64,000 nt of DNA from SZUA-309 sp965233675 (GTDB lineage: Bacteria; Pseudomonadota; Gammaproteobacteria; Pseudomonadales; Azotimanducaceae), in contig OZ247498.1 of assembly GCA_965233675.1 (NCBI GenBank), forward strand, positions 2,294,001 through 2,358,000. Direction: 5' to 3'. Below are positions 26,042-34,606 of the stretch, one piece after another. Position 1 is the stretch's first letter; every line of letters starts with the position of its first letter. A program made the position numbers and the translations under genes. A model generated the notes under the pieces. It was not told where the DNA came from. It ran no database searches and saw only the letters and a list, made by a program, of their open reading frames with translations.

Positions 26042-26076
26042 GGCTTTTAACCGCTAATGGCTTTTTAACCGCTAAT
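26042..26076. repeat. 18-bp tandem repeat spanning the stop of the 137-aa membrane protein
   Basis: GGCTTTTAACCGCTAAT (26042-26058, one T shorter) and GGCTTTTTAACCGCTAAT (26059-26076) are joined head to tail. On the minus strand the second unit contains the gene's TAG, repeated in frame 18 bases further on. Confidence 0.88.
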
Positions 26077-26485
26077 GGCTTTCCGAATTAATGTGGTTGG
26101 GCACTGAGAAAAACGCTGAATTGCGGGCCTCACGGGCCTCACGGCAGTCGGCTTTCAGGCGACAGCTGTAGTCGGACAGAATCGGGATCATGACGAATGC
26201 GCTGAGGAGCAGGCAGACGGCGGCCCAACCGTATTGAGTGGTGTACCAGCCGGCCTTCAATGTGGGCACCACGAGGAAAAACAGAGCGAAGAAGAAGAAC
26301 ATCATGCCGGTGGTGGCGATGGCCAGCACTCGGGAGACGGGAATGGATATTTCAGACTTCAGCGTGATCACGGCGAGCACCGCAGCCAGGGAATAGGGCA
26401 ACCAGGCGAACGGCTCAGGAAACGGAATGTGAATCAGCGCCAGCAGCACCAGAACACATGCGATGAATCCGTGGATATATTGCAT
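26072..26485 (-). CDS. Four-helix membrane protein
   Basis: Protein of 137 aa with four predicted membrane segments (about 3-20, 27-45, 55-75 and 85-107) and a short hydrophilic Cys- and Arg-containing tail. The ATG at 26485 (MQYIHGFIACVLVLL) is used because translation further upstream is basic and lacks features. The family is not recognised. Its stop codon is tandemly duplicated. Confidence 0.6.
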   Translation of the reverse strand: MQYIHGFIACVLVLLALIHIPFPEPFAWLPYSLAAVLAVITLKSEISIPVSRVLAIATTGMMFFFFALFFLVVPTLKAGWYTTQYGWAAVCLLLSAFVMIPILSDYSCRLKADCREAREARNSAFFSVPNHINSESH

Positions 26486-26793
26486 AAAGTCGAACCGCCC
26501 CCTTTTTGAGGTTCCGCTAAAGGTTCCGCGTCCATGCCCGCCGCTCGCGATTCCTTTCGCGATTCCGCGCTTATAGCTTTTATTTCGTTCCTTATTCAAA
26601 GAGATCACCCTGCCTCAGTCAACCACTTTGTTACGGTTGGTGACAAATCCTCTATGAAGCTACCAATCTACTCATATTTAGACCCGTTTCTGAGGCATTC
26701 AACGTCGACTTCCAGCACCTTTTCCGCATTTCTCCAGCAGACTCCAGTGTTTTTATGCCATTTTTGGAGAAATTCAAGACCGCTTATAACAGG
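26486..26793. other. Intergenic region
   Basis: This 308-base spacer between two minus-strand genes holds an AT-rich stretch (26568-26700) that probably contains the promoter of the membrane protein. No further gene, repeat or terminator is convincing. Confidence 0.5.
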
Positions 26794-27588
26794 TCAACCT
26801 ATCTGCGCAGATTGCCCACCATCCACCGGAAGATTCACGCCTGTGATGAAACCGGCTTCGTCGGAGGCCAGAAACAGTGCGGCATTCGCCACATCCCAGG
26901 CGGTGCCCATCCGGCCGCCAAGCGGCACCCGCGCATTCCGCTGCGCAATCAGTTTTTCCCGGTTCGCCCCGGCCGCCACATTGCCTTCGATCGCCATGGG
27001 CGTTTCCATCAGTCCAGGCATGATCACGTTCGCGCGAATGCCATAACGTGCGTTGGCGGTTGCCAGGGCATGGGTGTAGGCATTGAGAGCCGCCTTTGAG
27101 GATTTGTAGGCAACCAGGCCGACGGCACAGATCGCTGCGACCGAAGAGATATTGGTGATCACCCCGCCGCCGCGTTCTCGCATCCCCGGTAGTGCGTGTT
27201 TGCAGAGAAACATCACGGCTTTCACATTCGTGTTGAAGATGTCCTCCCAGGCGGATTCCGTCATGCTCGTCACGCCACGATCACCACGACCGATGCCGAT
27301 GTTGTTGTGCAGAATGTCGATCTGTCCGAGCTCGGACTCGCATTCTCCGATCACCGCCTGACAGGCCGACTCACGCGTTACATCCGCACCGACGACGATT
27401 CCCCGCCCGCCTTCCGATTCGATCATGGCCAGCGTTTCCTCAGCTGAAGCGCGGTTCATGTCCACACAGGCAACGGTTGCACCCTCCTGTGCAAAGCGGA
27501 TCGCCGTGGCTCGACCATTGCCGATAGTATCCCCGGGCGTCTGGCCGGCGCCGATCACCACCGCCCGCTTTCCGCTTAAACGTCCCAT
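26794..27588 (-). CDS. Short-chain dehydrogenase/reductase
   Basis: NAD(P)-dependent SDR of 264 aa. The cofactor region is VVIGAGQTPGDTIGNGRATA, a variant of the usual TGxxxGxG with an insertion, and HNNIGIG is in the NNAG position. The catalytic set is Ser in ITNISSVAA and Tyr/Lys in AYKSSKAAL. Asp near ACVDMNRAS suggests NAD preference. It overlaps the preceding CMD gene by 13 bases, so both are in one operon. The substrate is unknown; with the CMD and crotonase genes it may be part of a catabolic pathway. Confidence 0.9.
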   Translation of the reverse strand: MGRLSGKRAVVIGAGQTPGDTIGNGRATAIRFAQEGATVACVDMNRASAEETLAMIESEGGRGIVVGADVTRESACQAVIGECESELGQIDILHNNIGIGRGDRGVTSMTESAWEDIFNTNVKAVMFLCKHALPGMRERGGGVITNISSVAAICAVGLVAYKSSKAALNAYTHALATANARYGIRANVIMPGLMETPMAIEGNVAAGANREKLIAQRNARVPLGGRMGTAWDVANAALFLASDEAGFITGVNLPVDGGQSAQIG

Positions 27589-28130
27589 CCCGGCAGTCCT
27601 TCATCGGCTTGCACGCCAAAGCTGTTCAGCGCCATGGAAACCAGGTTGTACTGGCCAACGGTAAAGACGAGGTCCATCAACTGCTTTTCGCTGAGATGAT
27701 CAGACAGTGCCTGCCATGTGGCGTCACTCACATGGGCATCCCCGTGCAATTCGTCGGTGGCCCGCAACAGCAGACGATCGAGATCGGGTATCCCGGGGGT
27801 ATCCGGGCCGGTTTTACAGCTTCTGATTTCCTCATCCGTCATACCCGCCTCCCGGGCGATGATCACATGCTGGCCCCATTCATAACCCGACTGGCAGAGA
27901 TAGCCGATCCTGAGGATGACGAGTTCCCGCTCGCGGATGGCGAGCGTCGACTTACCGAGAATGTGATTGGCAAAGACCAGCCAGCGCCGGGCCAGATCCG
28001 GGTGGTTCGCCATGGTTCGAAAGATGTTGAGCACCCAGCCACGATCAGCGAAAGGCTTCAGCAGGGCTCTGGCCTCGTCATCCCACTCCGCTTCCGACAG
28101 TGCTTTTATTCTCGGTTCTTTTAGCCGCAT
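27576..28130 (-). CDS. Carboxymuconolactone decarboxylase (CMD) family protein
   Basis: Helical protein of 184 aa in the AhpD/CMD fold. RELVILRIGYLCQSGYEWGQHVIIAREAGMTDEEI is the family core. Its equivalent of the AhpD CxxC site is CQSGYEWGQH, with only one Cys, so a peroxidase reaction by disulfide is unlikely. It is upstream of and overlapping the SDR gene, and divergent from the crotonase gene by 39 bases. Function is probably decarboxylation or isomerisation in a degradation pathway (inference). Confidence 0.85.
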   Translation of the reverse strand: MRLKEPRIKALSEAEWDDEARALLKPFADRGWVLNIFRTMANHPDLARRWLVFANHILGKSTLAIRERELVILRIGYLCQSGYEWGQHVIIAREAGMTDEEIRSCKTGPDTPGIPDLDRLLLRATDELHGDAHVSDATWQALSDHLSEKQLMDLVFTVGQYNLVSMALNSFGVQADEGLPGWDV

Positions 28131-28169
28131 GATTCCTCCCGATGCATTCGATTCGACAGGAAAGAGCTT

Positions 28170-28940
28170 ATGACCGTACAGATCGAGAAGCGAGAGCAGA
28201 TCACCATCGTCACCATCAACCGGCCCATGGTCAGAAATGCAGTGGATGGCCCCACTGCCGCCCTGTTAGCCGATGCCTTCCGGGCATTCGATGCGGATGA
28301 CGGGCAGTCGGTGGCCATCCTGACCGGCGCAGAAGGCACCTTCTGTGCGGGTGCGGATCTGAAAGCAGTGGCCGAAGGTCGCGGCAACCGCATGCGGGAA
28401 TCCGGCGACGGGCCCATGGGCCCTTCCCGCATGCTGCTCTCCAAACCGGTGATCGCCGCTGTGGAAGGCCATGCGGTAGCGGGTGGTCTGGAACTGGCCG
28501 CCTGGTGTGACCTGAGGGTGGCGGCAACGGATGCGGTGTTCGGTGTTTATTGCCGCCGCTGGGGCGTGCCTCTGGTGGATGGGGGCACCGTTCGACTGCC
28601 ACGCCTGATCGGCATGAGCCATGCCATGGACCTGATTCTGTCCGGGCGCGGAGTTTCCGGCGACGAAGCGAGGCAGATGGGGCTCGCCAACCGGCTCACA
28701 GCCAGGGGCGAAGCACTCGAAGGGGCACTCGAACTCGCAGCGGAAATCTGCCGTTTTCCCCAGTTCTGTATGCGCAACGATCGGATGAGCGCATACCAGC
28801 AATGGCCGATGCCGCTGCACGATGCGCTGCTGCAGGAGACTCGACTGGGATTGCAGGTAATTCGATCCGGCGAGACCATCGAAGGCGCCAGTCGTTTTGC
28901 GTCCGGCGCCGGCCGGCATGGCGACTTCGAAAACATCTGA
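28170..28940 (+). CDS. Enoyl-CoA hydratase/isomerase (crotonase) family
   Basis: Crotonase-fold protein of 256 aa acting on acyl-CoA thioesters. The oxyanion hole is formed by the GTFCAGADLKAVAEG and VAGGLELAAWCDLRVAA blocks. At the second catalytic position the motif is WGVPLVDGGTVRLPRLIG, where Gly/Asp replace the usual Glu, so hydration through the two-Glu mechanism is uncertain. It is divergent from the CMD-SDR pair and probably shares their pathway. The name is safe at family level only. Confidence 0.88.
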   Translation: MTVQIEKREQITIVTINRPMVRNAVDGPTAALLADAFRAFDADDGQSVAILTGAEGTFCAGADLKAVAEGRGNRMRESGDGPMGPSRMLLSKPVIAAVEGHAVAGGLELAAWCDLRVAATDAVFGVYCRRWGVPLVDGGTVRLPRLIGMSHAMDLILSGRGVSGDEARQMGLANRLTARGEALEGALELAAEICRFPQFCMRNDRMSAYQQWPMPLHDALLQETRLGLQVIRSGETIEGASRFASGAGRHGDFENI

Positions 28941-28955
28941 CCCGGGGCGCCGGAT

Positions 28956-30155
28956 TCAGAGGAGCACCGCTTCGTAGCCGCGGCTGTTCAGCCCCGCAAG
29001 CACCTCGCTCACCTGTTCTTCACCGCGCATCTGCAGCGACAGTTCAACCATCGTGGCCCGCACGGAGGAGCCGCCGAAGGTTCGCTCCTGCGCAATATCG
29101 ATGATGTTGCTGTCGAATTCGCCGAGTAATCGGGTCAGTTCGCCCAGAGCGCCCGGGACATCGGGAATTTCCACCTTCAGCCGAACGAATCGACCGGTTC
29201 TGACCATACCCCGTTGCAGGATCGAGGCGAGGATCATCATGTCGATATTGCCCCCGGAAATGACCAGCGCGGTGTGCTGATCCTGGAAGCCGGCCGGGTC
29301 CGCCATGACGGCCGCCAGGCCGACCGCACCAGCACCTTCCACCACCGTTTTCTCGATCTCGATCAGCCGGAAGACCGCCTGCTCCACCTGCTCTTCAGAG
29401 ACAGTCACCATGTCGTCCACCAGCGTCCTGATCACCGGCAGGGTATGCGCACCGGGAGATTTCACCGCTATACCTTCCGCCACGGTGCCCGCCGCAAGGC
29501 TTGCTGGCGGCCGACCATGAAAGGCTGCGTGGGCGGCACCGAAGCGCTCCACCTGCACCCCCACGAGACGGACATCAGGACGCACCTCCTTGATCGCCGT
29601 GGCCACACCGCTGATCAATCCACCCCCGCCCACCGGCACGACCAGCGTGTCCAGGTGATCACTCTGCTCGAGCAACTCGAGCCCGAGGGTGCCCTGCCCC
29701 GCGATCACGCGAACATCATCATAGGGATGAACAAGCACCAGCGAGCGCTCCGCGGCCAGGCGCTCGGTGTACGCCAGTGTTTCGTCGAAGACCGTGCCTT
29801 CGAGGTGAATTTCAGCCCCGAACACCCGCGTCTGTTCCACCTTCGCATTGGGCGTGGAGCGCGGCATGACGATGCACGTGGGAATGTCGAGCCGTTGCCC
29901 GTGATAGGCAAGCGCCTGGGCATGGTTTCCGGCGGACATGGCGATCACACCCCGATGCCGCTCACGTGCATCCAGCTGCAGCAGGCAGTTCAGGGCGCCG
30001 CGCTCTTTGAACGAGGCAGTGAACTGCAGGTTCTCCATCTTCAGACTGAGCGGTACGCCCGTCATCTTCGACAGGGTGTCCGAGCGCACCAGCGGCGTAC
30101 GCACCACCTGCCCGGCGATACGTTTACCCGCATCGATGATGTCCTGATACAGCAC
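28956..30155 (-). CDS. Threonine ammonia-lyase with ACT domain
   Basis: PLP-dependent threonine (serine) dehydratase of 399 aa, giving 2-oxobutanoate and ammonia. The PLP lysine is in ASFKERGALN; the substrate loop is SAGNHAQALA; the phosphate-binding Gly cluster is PVGGGGLISG. A C-terminal ACT domain (about 325-399; VEIPDVPGALGELTRLL) suggests allosteric control. With one ACT domain and about 400 aa it matches the shorter IlvA/TdcB-like class rather than the 500-aa biosynthetic IlvA. It converges with the crotonase gene, 15 bases apart. Confidence 0.92.
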   Translation of the reverse strand: MLYQDIIDAGKRIAGQVVRTPLVRSDTLSKMTGVPLSLKMENLQFTASFKERGALNCLLQLDARERHRGVIAMSAGNHAQALAYHGQRLDIPTCIVMPRSTPNAKVEQTRVFGAEIHLEGTVFDETLAYTERLAAERSLVLVHPYDDVRVIAGQGTLGLELLEQSDHLDTLVVPVGGGGLISGVATAIKEVRPDVRLVGVQVERFGAAHAAFHGRPPASLAAGTVAEGIAVKSPGAHTLPVIRTLVDDMVTVSEEQVEQAVFRLIEIEKTVVEGAGAVGLAAVMADPAGFQDQHTALVISGGNIDMMILASILQRGMVRTGRFVRLKVEIPDVPGALGELTRLLGEFDSNIIDIAQERTFGGSSVRATMVELSLQMRGEEQVSEVLAGLNSRGYEAVLL

Positions 30156-30225
30156 CCGTCCTCCGAACCCGATTAGGAACCGGGGCAGTATACTCAGGAA
30201 CCCCGTCCGCTATTCGACGCCATTC

Positions 30226-30687
30226 ATGAAGCACCTGCTGATCGTTTATCACACTCAGACCGGCAACACCGGCCGGCTTGCGGAGGCAGTCAGATCAGGC
30301 GCCTGCGATGAACTGCTGTCGGAAGTGCAGGTGCGTTTTCTCACCGCCGCGGAAGCGGGGCCGGATGATCTGCTCTGGGCAGACGGTCTCCTGCTTGGAA
30401 CGCCTGAGAACTTCGGCTAAATGTCCGGCGCGATGAAAGACTTCTTCGACCGGACTTTCTACCCGGTGGAAGGTCGGATCCTGCCGCTGCCCTGCGCGCT
30501 CTTCATCAGCGCGGGAAACGATGGCAGCGGGGCAGTGCGGGCCATACGACGCATCGTCGGCGGTTACCCCTTCAATGAGGTTCAGGAACCACTGATCGCT
30601 CAGGGGGAAGTGCGGGATGAGCATCTGGAAAAAGCCCGGGAACTCGGCATGACCCTGGCGGCCGGTCTCGACGCCGGCATCTACTGA
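30226..30687 (+). pseudogene. Flavodoxin-family gene interrupted by an in-frame TAA
   Basis: One flavodoxin-like reading frame split by a stop at 30418-30420. The first part (64 aa, MKHLLIVYHTQTGNTGRLAEAV) has the FMN phosphate loop and ends GTPENFG. The second part (88 aa) begins with an ATG directly after the stop, MSGAMKDFFDRTFYP, in the same frame. In the family the position between is normally Tyr (ENFGYMSG), so TAA looks like a one-base change from TAT or TAC. It may be a pseudogene, a readthrough product or two coupled polypeptides; no frameshift is needed. The second part ends in 19-bp tandem repeats. Confidence 0.8.
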
Positions 30688-30745
30688 TGACGCGGGCATC
30701 TATTGATGACGCGGGCATCCATTGATGACGCCGGCATCTGCTGAT
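30670..30745. repeat. Four 19-bp tandem repeats overlapping the flavodoxin stop
   Basis: Unit GACGCCGGCATCTACTGAT at 30670-30688, then variants at 30689-30707, 30708-30726 and 30727-30745 with one to three changes each. The first copy encodes the C-terminus and TGA of the flavodoxin-like reading frame. Confidence 0.92.
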
Positions 30746-30884
30746 GGCGAATCTGACCATCTGCTCGTCCCACAGACCAGCCGGCGCAATCATGAATACC
30801 CTCTAACCCATTGTTTTTTATATAAATATCCTCTGGTATCAATCTTGCAATTTCTTCGATGAACACATGAATCGAGGAATCCGC

Positions 30885-31358
30885 ATGGATGAGCAGATGA
30901 AGTCCCGCCTGACCAGCAAAGATGTCTGGCTCCGGGGTCTGTACATGATTTTTTTCGCAATCGCCTGGGGCCTGTCGGAAGTGCTGCTGGTGTTCACCGT
31001 CCTCTTCCAGTTCTTCAGGGTGCTCTTCACCGGCAGTGCCAACCAGCCCCTGCTGCGGTTCGGACAGAACCTGTCGCGATACCACTATCAGATGGCTCAG
31101 TTTGTCAGCTTCAACACGGAAACGCGTCCCTTCCCCTTCTCGGACTGGCCGGATGATGCAGCCGGGGGTGAACGGTGGATGGATGACGGCAACACGCCGG
31201 AAGTGGCCGAAAGTCCCGCGGATACTCCGTCAGCAGCGCCGGAACCGGTACCGGCAGAGACTGATTCAGGCGGGTCGGATCAGGATGTCGCCGCTGAATC
31301 GAGCGGCGATGCGGACGTCAGTGCGTCCCGGAAGGACGAAGTCCCGCCGAGCGCATGA
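30885..31358 (+). CDS. DUF4389 membrane protein
   Basis: Protein of 157 aa of the DUF4389 family. Two hydrophobic stretches (about 18-50: VWLRGLYMIFFAIAWG and LLVFTVLFQFFRVLFTG) are followed by NLSRYHYQMAQFVSFNTE, the family signature, and an acidic, Pro- and Ser-rich C-terminal tail. The ATG at 30885 is preferred over one six codons upstream because GAGGA is seven bases before it. The upstream AT-rich tract (30810-30830) probably holds the promoter. Function unknown. Confidence 0.78.
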   Translation: MDEQMKSRLTSKDVWLRGLYMIFFAIAWGLSEVLLVFTVLFQFFRVLFTGSANQPLLRFGQNLSRYHYQMAQFVSFNTETRPFPFSDWPDDAAGGERWMDDGNTPEVAESPADTPSAAPEPVPAETDSGGSDQDVAAESSGDADVSASRKDEVPPSA

Positions 31359-31914
31359 TCTGCAGCCGGATCTTGTCCAGAAACTCACGGTCGGGGATAT
31401 CGTCCACCAGCTTCAGCTTGCCGAACTGTCCCCGACCGACCAGATCGTAGGATCGGCCGATGGTGCCGCTGCGGCCGGGATCGATCGACAGGTCCGCGAA
31501 TTCGTCCGCCGCGACCACGCGACGCTTCAGAACAAATCCCCAGCATCGAAGCACCCGCTCGATGCTGCGTCGACTCACCGCCACATCCACCGATGCAAAC
31601 GGCAGATAGGCAGCGAGCAGAATCAGGCAGAAACCGAAGCAGTACGCGGTCAGGCGCACGGCCTCCGTGGCGACTCCGAGATCCGGCAGGAAGCCGGGCA
31701 GAAGAAACAGACCGGCGCCGATCAGCAGTGCGGTCAGCGCGACGCCCCATTGTGTGCTGCGCCCGTGAGAAAGCTGCCGGGACAGGCACAGGGTGCCGTT
31801 GGCAAGGTCCAGCTGGAGTCCGAACTCTTCGGACGCACGTCGACGAACGCCCTCGTCCATCACGACCCGGGCGGGTGTCAGATTCTGTAAATCCTGTAAG
31901 TCTTGCGTATGCAT
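31318..31914 (-). CDS. Two-helix membrane protein
   Basis: Protein of 198 aa. A soluble N-terminal part (MHTQDLQDLQNLTPARVVMD) is followed by two membrane segments (about 65-85 and 95-120), then a soluble region ending in RPSGTH. The 3' end overlaps the end of the DUF4389 gene by 41 bases on the opposite strand. The ATG at 31914 has GGAAG upstream; a GTG at 31959 is possible. The family is not recognised; the arrangement resembles proteins with a small PH-like domain after two helices, but that is only by eye. Confidence 0.55.
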   Translation of the reverse strand: MHTQDLQDLQNLTPARVVMDEGVRRRASEEFGLQLDLANGTLCLSRQLSHGRSTQWGVALTALLIGAGLFLLPGFLPDLGVATEAVRLTAYCFGFCLILLAAYLPFASVDVAVSRRSIERVLRCWGFVLKRRVVAADEFADLSIDPGRSGTIGRSYDLVGRGQFGKLKLVDDIPDREFLDKIRLQIMRSAGLRPSGTH

Positions 31915-32071
31915 GTGCGGTTCTTCCGGCCCTGCATCCGTACTGATCGGCGTTTTCACAAAGCCATCACAGGGCCTCCCCTATCATGAAGTTTCGGCAA
32001 AAGTAATTGTGTGACGGAGTTATCGATGAAGCCGCTCACACCTCTGGCGGCGCGCCACTAAACTGATTCCC

Positions 32072-32413
32072 ATGAGTTTTTGCACAGCAGACGACGCCCC
32101 AATGAGCACTTCTTCGCCCACCTTGCCGGCGCGGGAAAAACTGTCCCCTCTGTTTTCCGGCGTGATCAAGGCCCTGGCGAACGACGGCGGAACGGGTTCT
32201 TTTTTCGAGGTCGGTGCACTCGTGCAGGCACTTCAGGACCGCTTGCAGGCAGTCGAGAGCGAAAGGGAACTGATTCGGCTTCTGCTCGACACCACAATGA
32301 TCCGGCATCTGGGTGTTGAACTCTCCGACTCCGCGGAGCACGCGGTGAGCGCGCTGCTCGACGAGTGTGAGAAAATGCTGCGGACCCTGGCCCTGGACGA
32401 CGAGTCGCACTGA
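32072..32413 (+). CDS. Hypothetical 113-aa protein
   Basis: Helical soluble protein of 113 aa (or 103 from the ATG at 32102; neither has a clear RBS). The middle has FEVGALVQALQDRLQAVESERELIRLLLD, likely a coiled coil or helical hairpin. No motif is recognised. It ends 66 bases before the GNAT-like gene and may be cotranscribed with it. Confidence 0.5.
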   Translation: MSFCTADDAPMSTSSPTLPAREKLSPLFSGVIKALANDGGTGSFFEVGALVQALQDRLQAVESERELIRLLLDTTMIRHLGVELSDSAEHAVSALLDECEKMLRTLALDDESH

Positions 32414-32478
32414 GCAACCAGGAAACAGCGTACCCGGGGCCACACGATGTGGTACAAGTGGGGAGAAGGAGGACCCCG

Positions 32479-33687
32479 TTGTCAGAGAGCAGTACCCGCA
32501 CCGCCCGCATCCTGCACGGCATGGACGAGATCGACGCCGCCCAGTGGAATCGCTGCGCCAACCCCGGCGGTGAGATTCCCTACGATCCGTTCGTGAGTCA
32601 CGAATTCCTGAGCGCTCTGGAAGAGAGCGGCAGCGCCACCGGCCGAACGGGCTGGCAGCCCTTCCATCTCTGCCTGGAGGAAGACGATGCCCTGCTCGGC
32701 GTGATGCCCATGTACGTGAAAGGTCATTCTCAGGGCGAGTACGTATTCGACTACAGCTGGGCGGATGCCTGGCATCGGGCGGGTCAGAATTACTACCCCA
32801 AGCTGCAGGCCAGCGTGCCTTTCACACCGGCCACCGGACGACGCCTGCTGGTGCCCGAACCGAATCCGGATACGGAACAACTGCTGCTCGGCGCCGCCAT
32901 GCAGGTCAGTGAGCAGATCGACGTTTCCTCCCTGCACATCACCTTTCTGCCCGAGTCCCAGTGGCAGCTGGCCGGGGAACTCGGCTACCTGAAGCGCATG
33001 GATCAGCAGTATCACTGGCACAATCCCGGCTATCACAGGTTCGATGACTTTCTCGCCGACCTGTCCTCCAAGAAGCGGAAGAATCTCAAGCGCGAGCGGC
33101 GGGAAGCCCTGGCGAACGGCATCGAGATAGAGTGGGTGACCGGCGCGGATCTGAACGAGTCACACTGGGATGCGTTCTACCGCTTCTACATCGACACCGG
33201 CAGCCGTAAGTGGGGGTCCCCCTACCTCACCCGGCAGTTCTTCAGCCTGATCAGCGAGCGACTGGCCGACAATGTGCTCCTCATCCTCTGCCGCCGTGAG
33301 GGTCAGTATGTGGCCGGCGCGTTGAATTTCATCGGCGGCGACACCCTGTTCGGGCGCAACTGGGGTTGCACCGAGCATCACCCGTTCCTGCATTTCGAGA
33401 CCTGCTACTACCAGGCCATCGATTTCGCCATCGCCCGGGGCCTGAAGAAAGTGGAAGCCGGTGCCCAGGGCGGGCACAAGGTCGCCCGGGGCTACCTGCC
33501 AGAGGCCACCTACAGCGCACACTGGATTTCCGATGCGGGATTCCGCGATGCGGTGCAGCGCTTTCTGGAAGACGAACGCCGCTATGTGGCGGAAGACATC
33601 GACCACACGGAACAGCGCAGTCCCTTCAAGTCGACGGTGAATCTGGGTGAGATCCGGAGCAGTGCGCTCCGCGATGAAACTCCGTGA
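32479..33687 (+). CDS. GNAT-fold N-acyltransferase-like protein (DUF482 type)
   Basis: Protein of 402 aa of the family annotated as GNAT or peptidoglycan-recognition-like (DUF482). N-terminal ALEESGSATGRTGWQPFHL, then the SWADAWHRAGQNYYPKL block and the C-terminal GNAT domain with HYLPEATYSAHWI-like elements (GYLPEATYSAHWI here) are characteristic. A TTG at 32479 with AAGGAGG eleven bases upstream is the better start than the frame's upstream end. The substrate is unknown. It converges with the DUF3014 gene after only three bases. Confidence 0.75.
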   Translation: MSESSTRTARILHGMDEIDAAQWNRCANPGGEIPYDPFVSHEFLSALEESGSATGRTGWQPFHLCLEEDDALLGVMPMYVKGHSQGEYVFDYSWADAWHRAGQNYYPKLQASVPFTPATGRRLLVPEPNPDTEQLLLGAAMQVSEQIDVSSLHITFLPESQWQLAGELGYLKRMDQQYHWHNPGYHRFDDFLADLSSKKRKNLKRERREALANGIEIEWVTGADLNESHWDAFYRFYIDTGSRKWGSPYLTRQFFSLISERLADNVLLILCRREGQYVAGALNFIGGDTLFGRNWGCTEHHPFLHFETCYYQAIDFAIARGLKKVEAGAQGGHKVARGYLPEATYSAHWISDAGFRDAVQRFLEDERRYVAEDIDHTEQRSPFKSTVNLGEIRSSALRDETP

Positions 33688-33690
33688 ATC

Positions 33691-34512
33691 TCAGCGGGTG
33701 AAGTCCGCGCGCAGGGTGCGCAGGTAAGCCTGCAACCGTTCCACGTTATCCGGTCCCATTCTGAGCACCTGCTTCTGCAGGTCGGTCAGCGCTTCCAGTG
33801 CGGGGTCCGCATACTCGAACAGCACCTTCGGCTGCACCAGTTCCACATCACCGCGCAGCACCGGCACCGCAAGCATCTGATCCACCGCTTCGAGAATCGA
33901 TTCGTTCACCGTCACATCGGTGCCGAGCTCCATGAGGGCTTCGCCGAGCAATGGAGCGGTGTCTCGGAGCAAGCCGGCCATTTCCGCCGGAGGCAGGGCT
34001 TCCAGCATGTCCAGATAGCGGTCGTAACGCTCGAAACCGGCCGGGTCGACGAAATATCTGGGCCGATCCGCGCCCGGTACGTCCACCGCCTGTACCGGAT
34101 AGCTGCCGTCCGGCGCCAGAAAGGACAGCTGCCGCTTGGGAATCTCACCCCGGGTGGCGTTTTCCAGCACCACGGCCGCGCGCCGGAGCAGATCCTCCCG
34201 CTCCCGCCAGGGTGCCGGCACCGCTTCCGGAATCCGCTCACGGACGAATTCATCGCTTTCGTTCAACACCGGCAGCACCACGCGCGGCGCATCGATGGCC
34301 GGGGACGGCGGCGTACGGGTCATGACTTCGTCCGCCGGCGTCACTGCCTGGTTCGACCCGGGATCGGGCGCCTGTACTGCCGTCTCCGCCTCATCGGTGG
34401 CTACGGGCGTCCGATCCACCGAATCGTCGCCGGCCTGTCTGAGATAGAAGGTGAGGCCGAGGATGACAACGGCGGCAACGGCCAGCGCTGCGATGAGGTA
34501 ACTGCTTCGCAT
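33691..34512 (-). CDS. DUF3014 membrane-anchored protein
   Basis: Protein of 273 aa: one N-terminal membrane segment (LIAALAVAAVVILGLTFYL), a Pro/Thr-rich linker (about 28-90) and the DUF3014 domain (about 95-265; RREAVVLENATRGEIPKRQL-like and VPGADRPRYFVDPAGFERYDRYLD blocks). It is likely periplasmic, with a role in the envelope unknown. It is divergent from asnS, whose start lies 95 bases beyond its 5' end. Confidence 0.82.
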   Translation of the reverse strand: MRSSYLIAALAVAAVVILGLTFYLRQAGDDSVDRTPVATDEAETAVQAPDPGSNQAVTPADEVMTRTPPSPAIDAPRVVLPVLNESDEFVRERIPEAVPAPWREREDLLRRAAVVLENATRGEIPKRQLSFLAPDGSYPVQAVDVPGADRPRYFVDPAGFERYDRYLDMLEALPPAEMAGLLRDTAPLLGEALMELGTDVTVNESILEAVDQMLAVPVLRGDVELVQPKVLFEYADPALEALTDLQKQVLRMGPDNVERLQAYLRTLRADFTR

Positions 34513-34606
34513 GACCCATTATGACTCCCACACCCAGCAAATTATCCCAGGCCTGAGGGAATTCCATTATCATTCCAGATTTGCCTTTTTCTGCGCGGAG
34601 CTCCCG

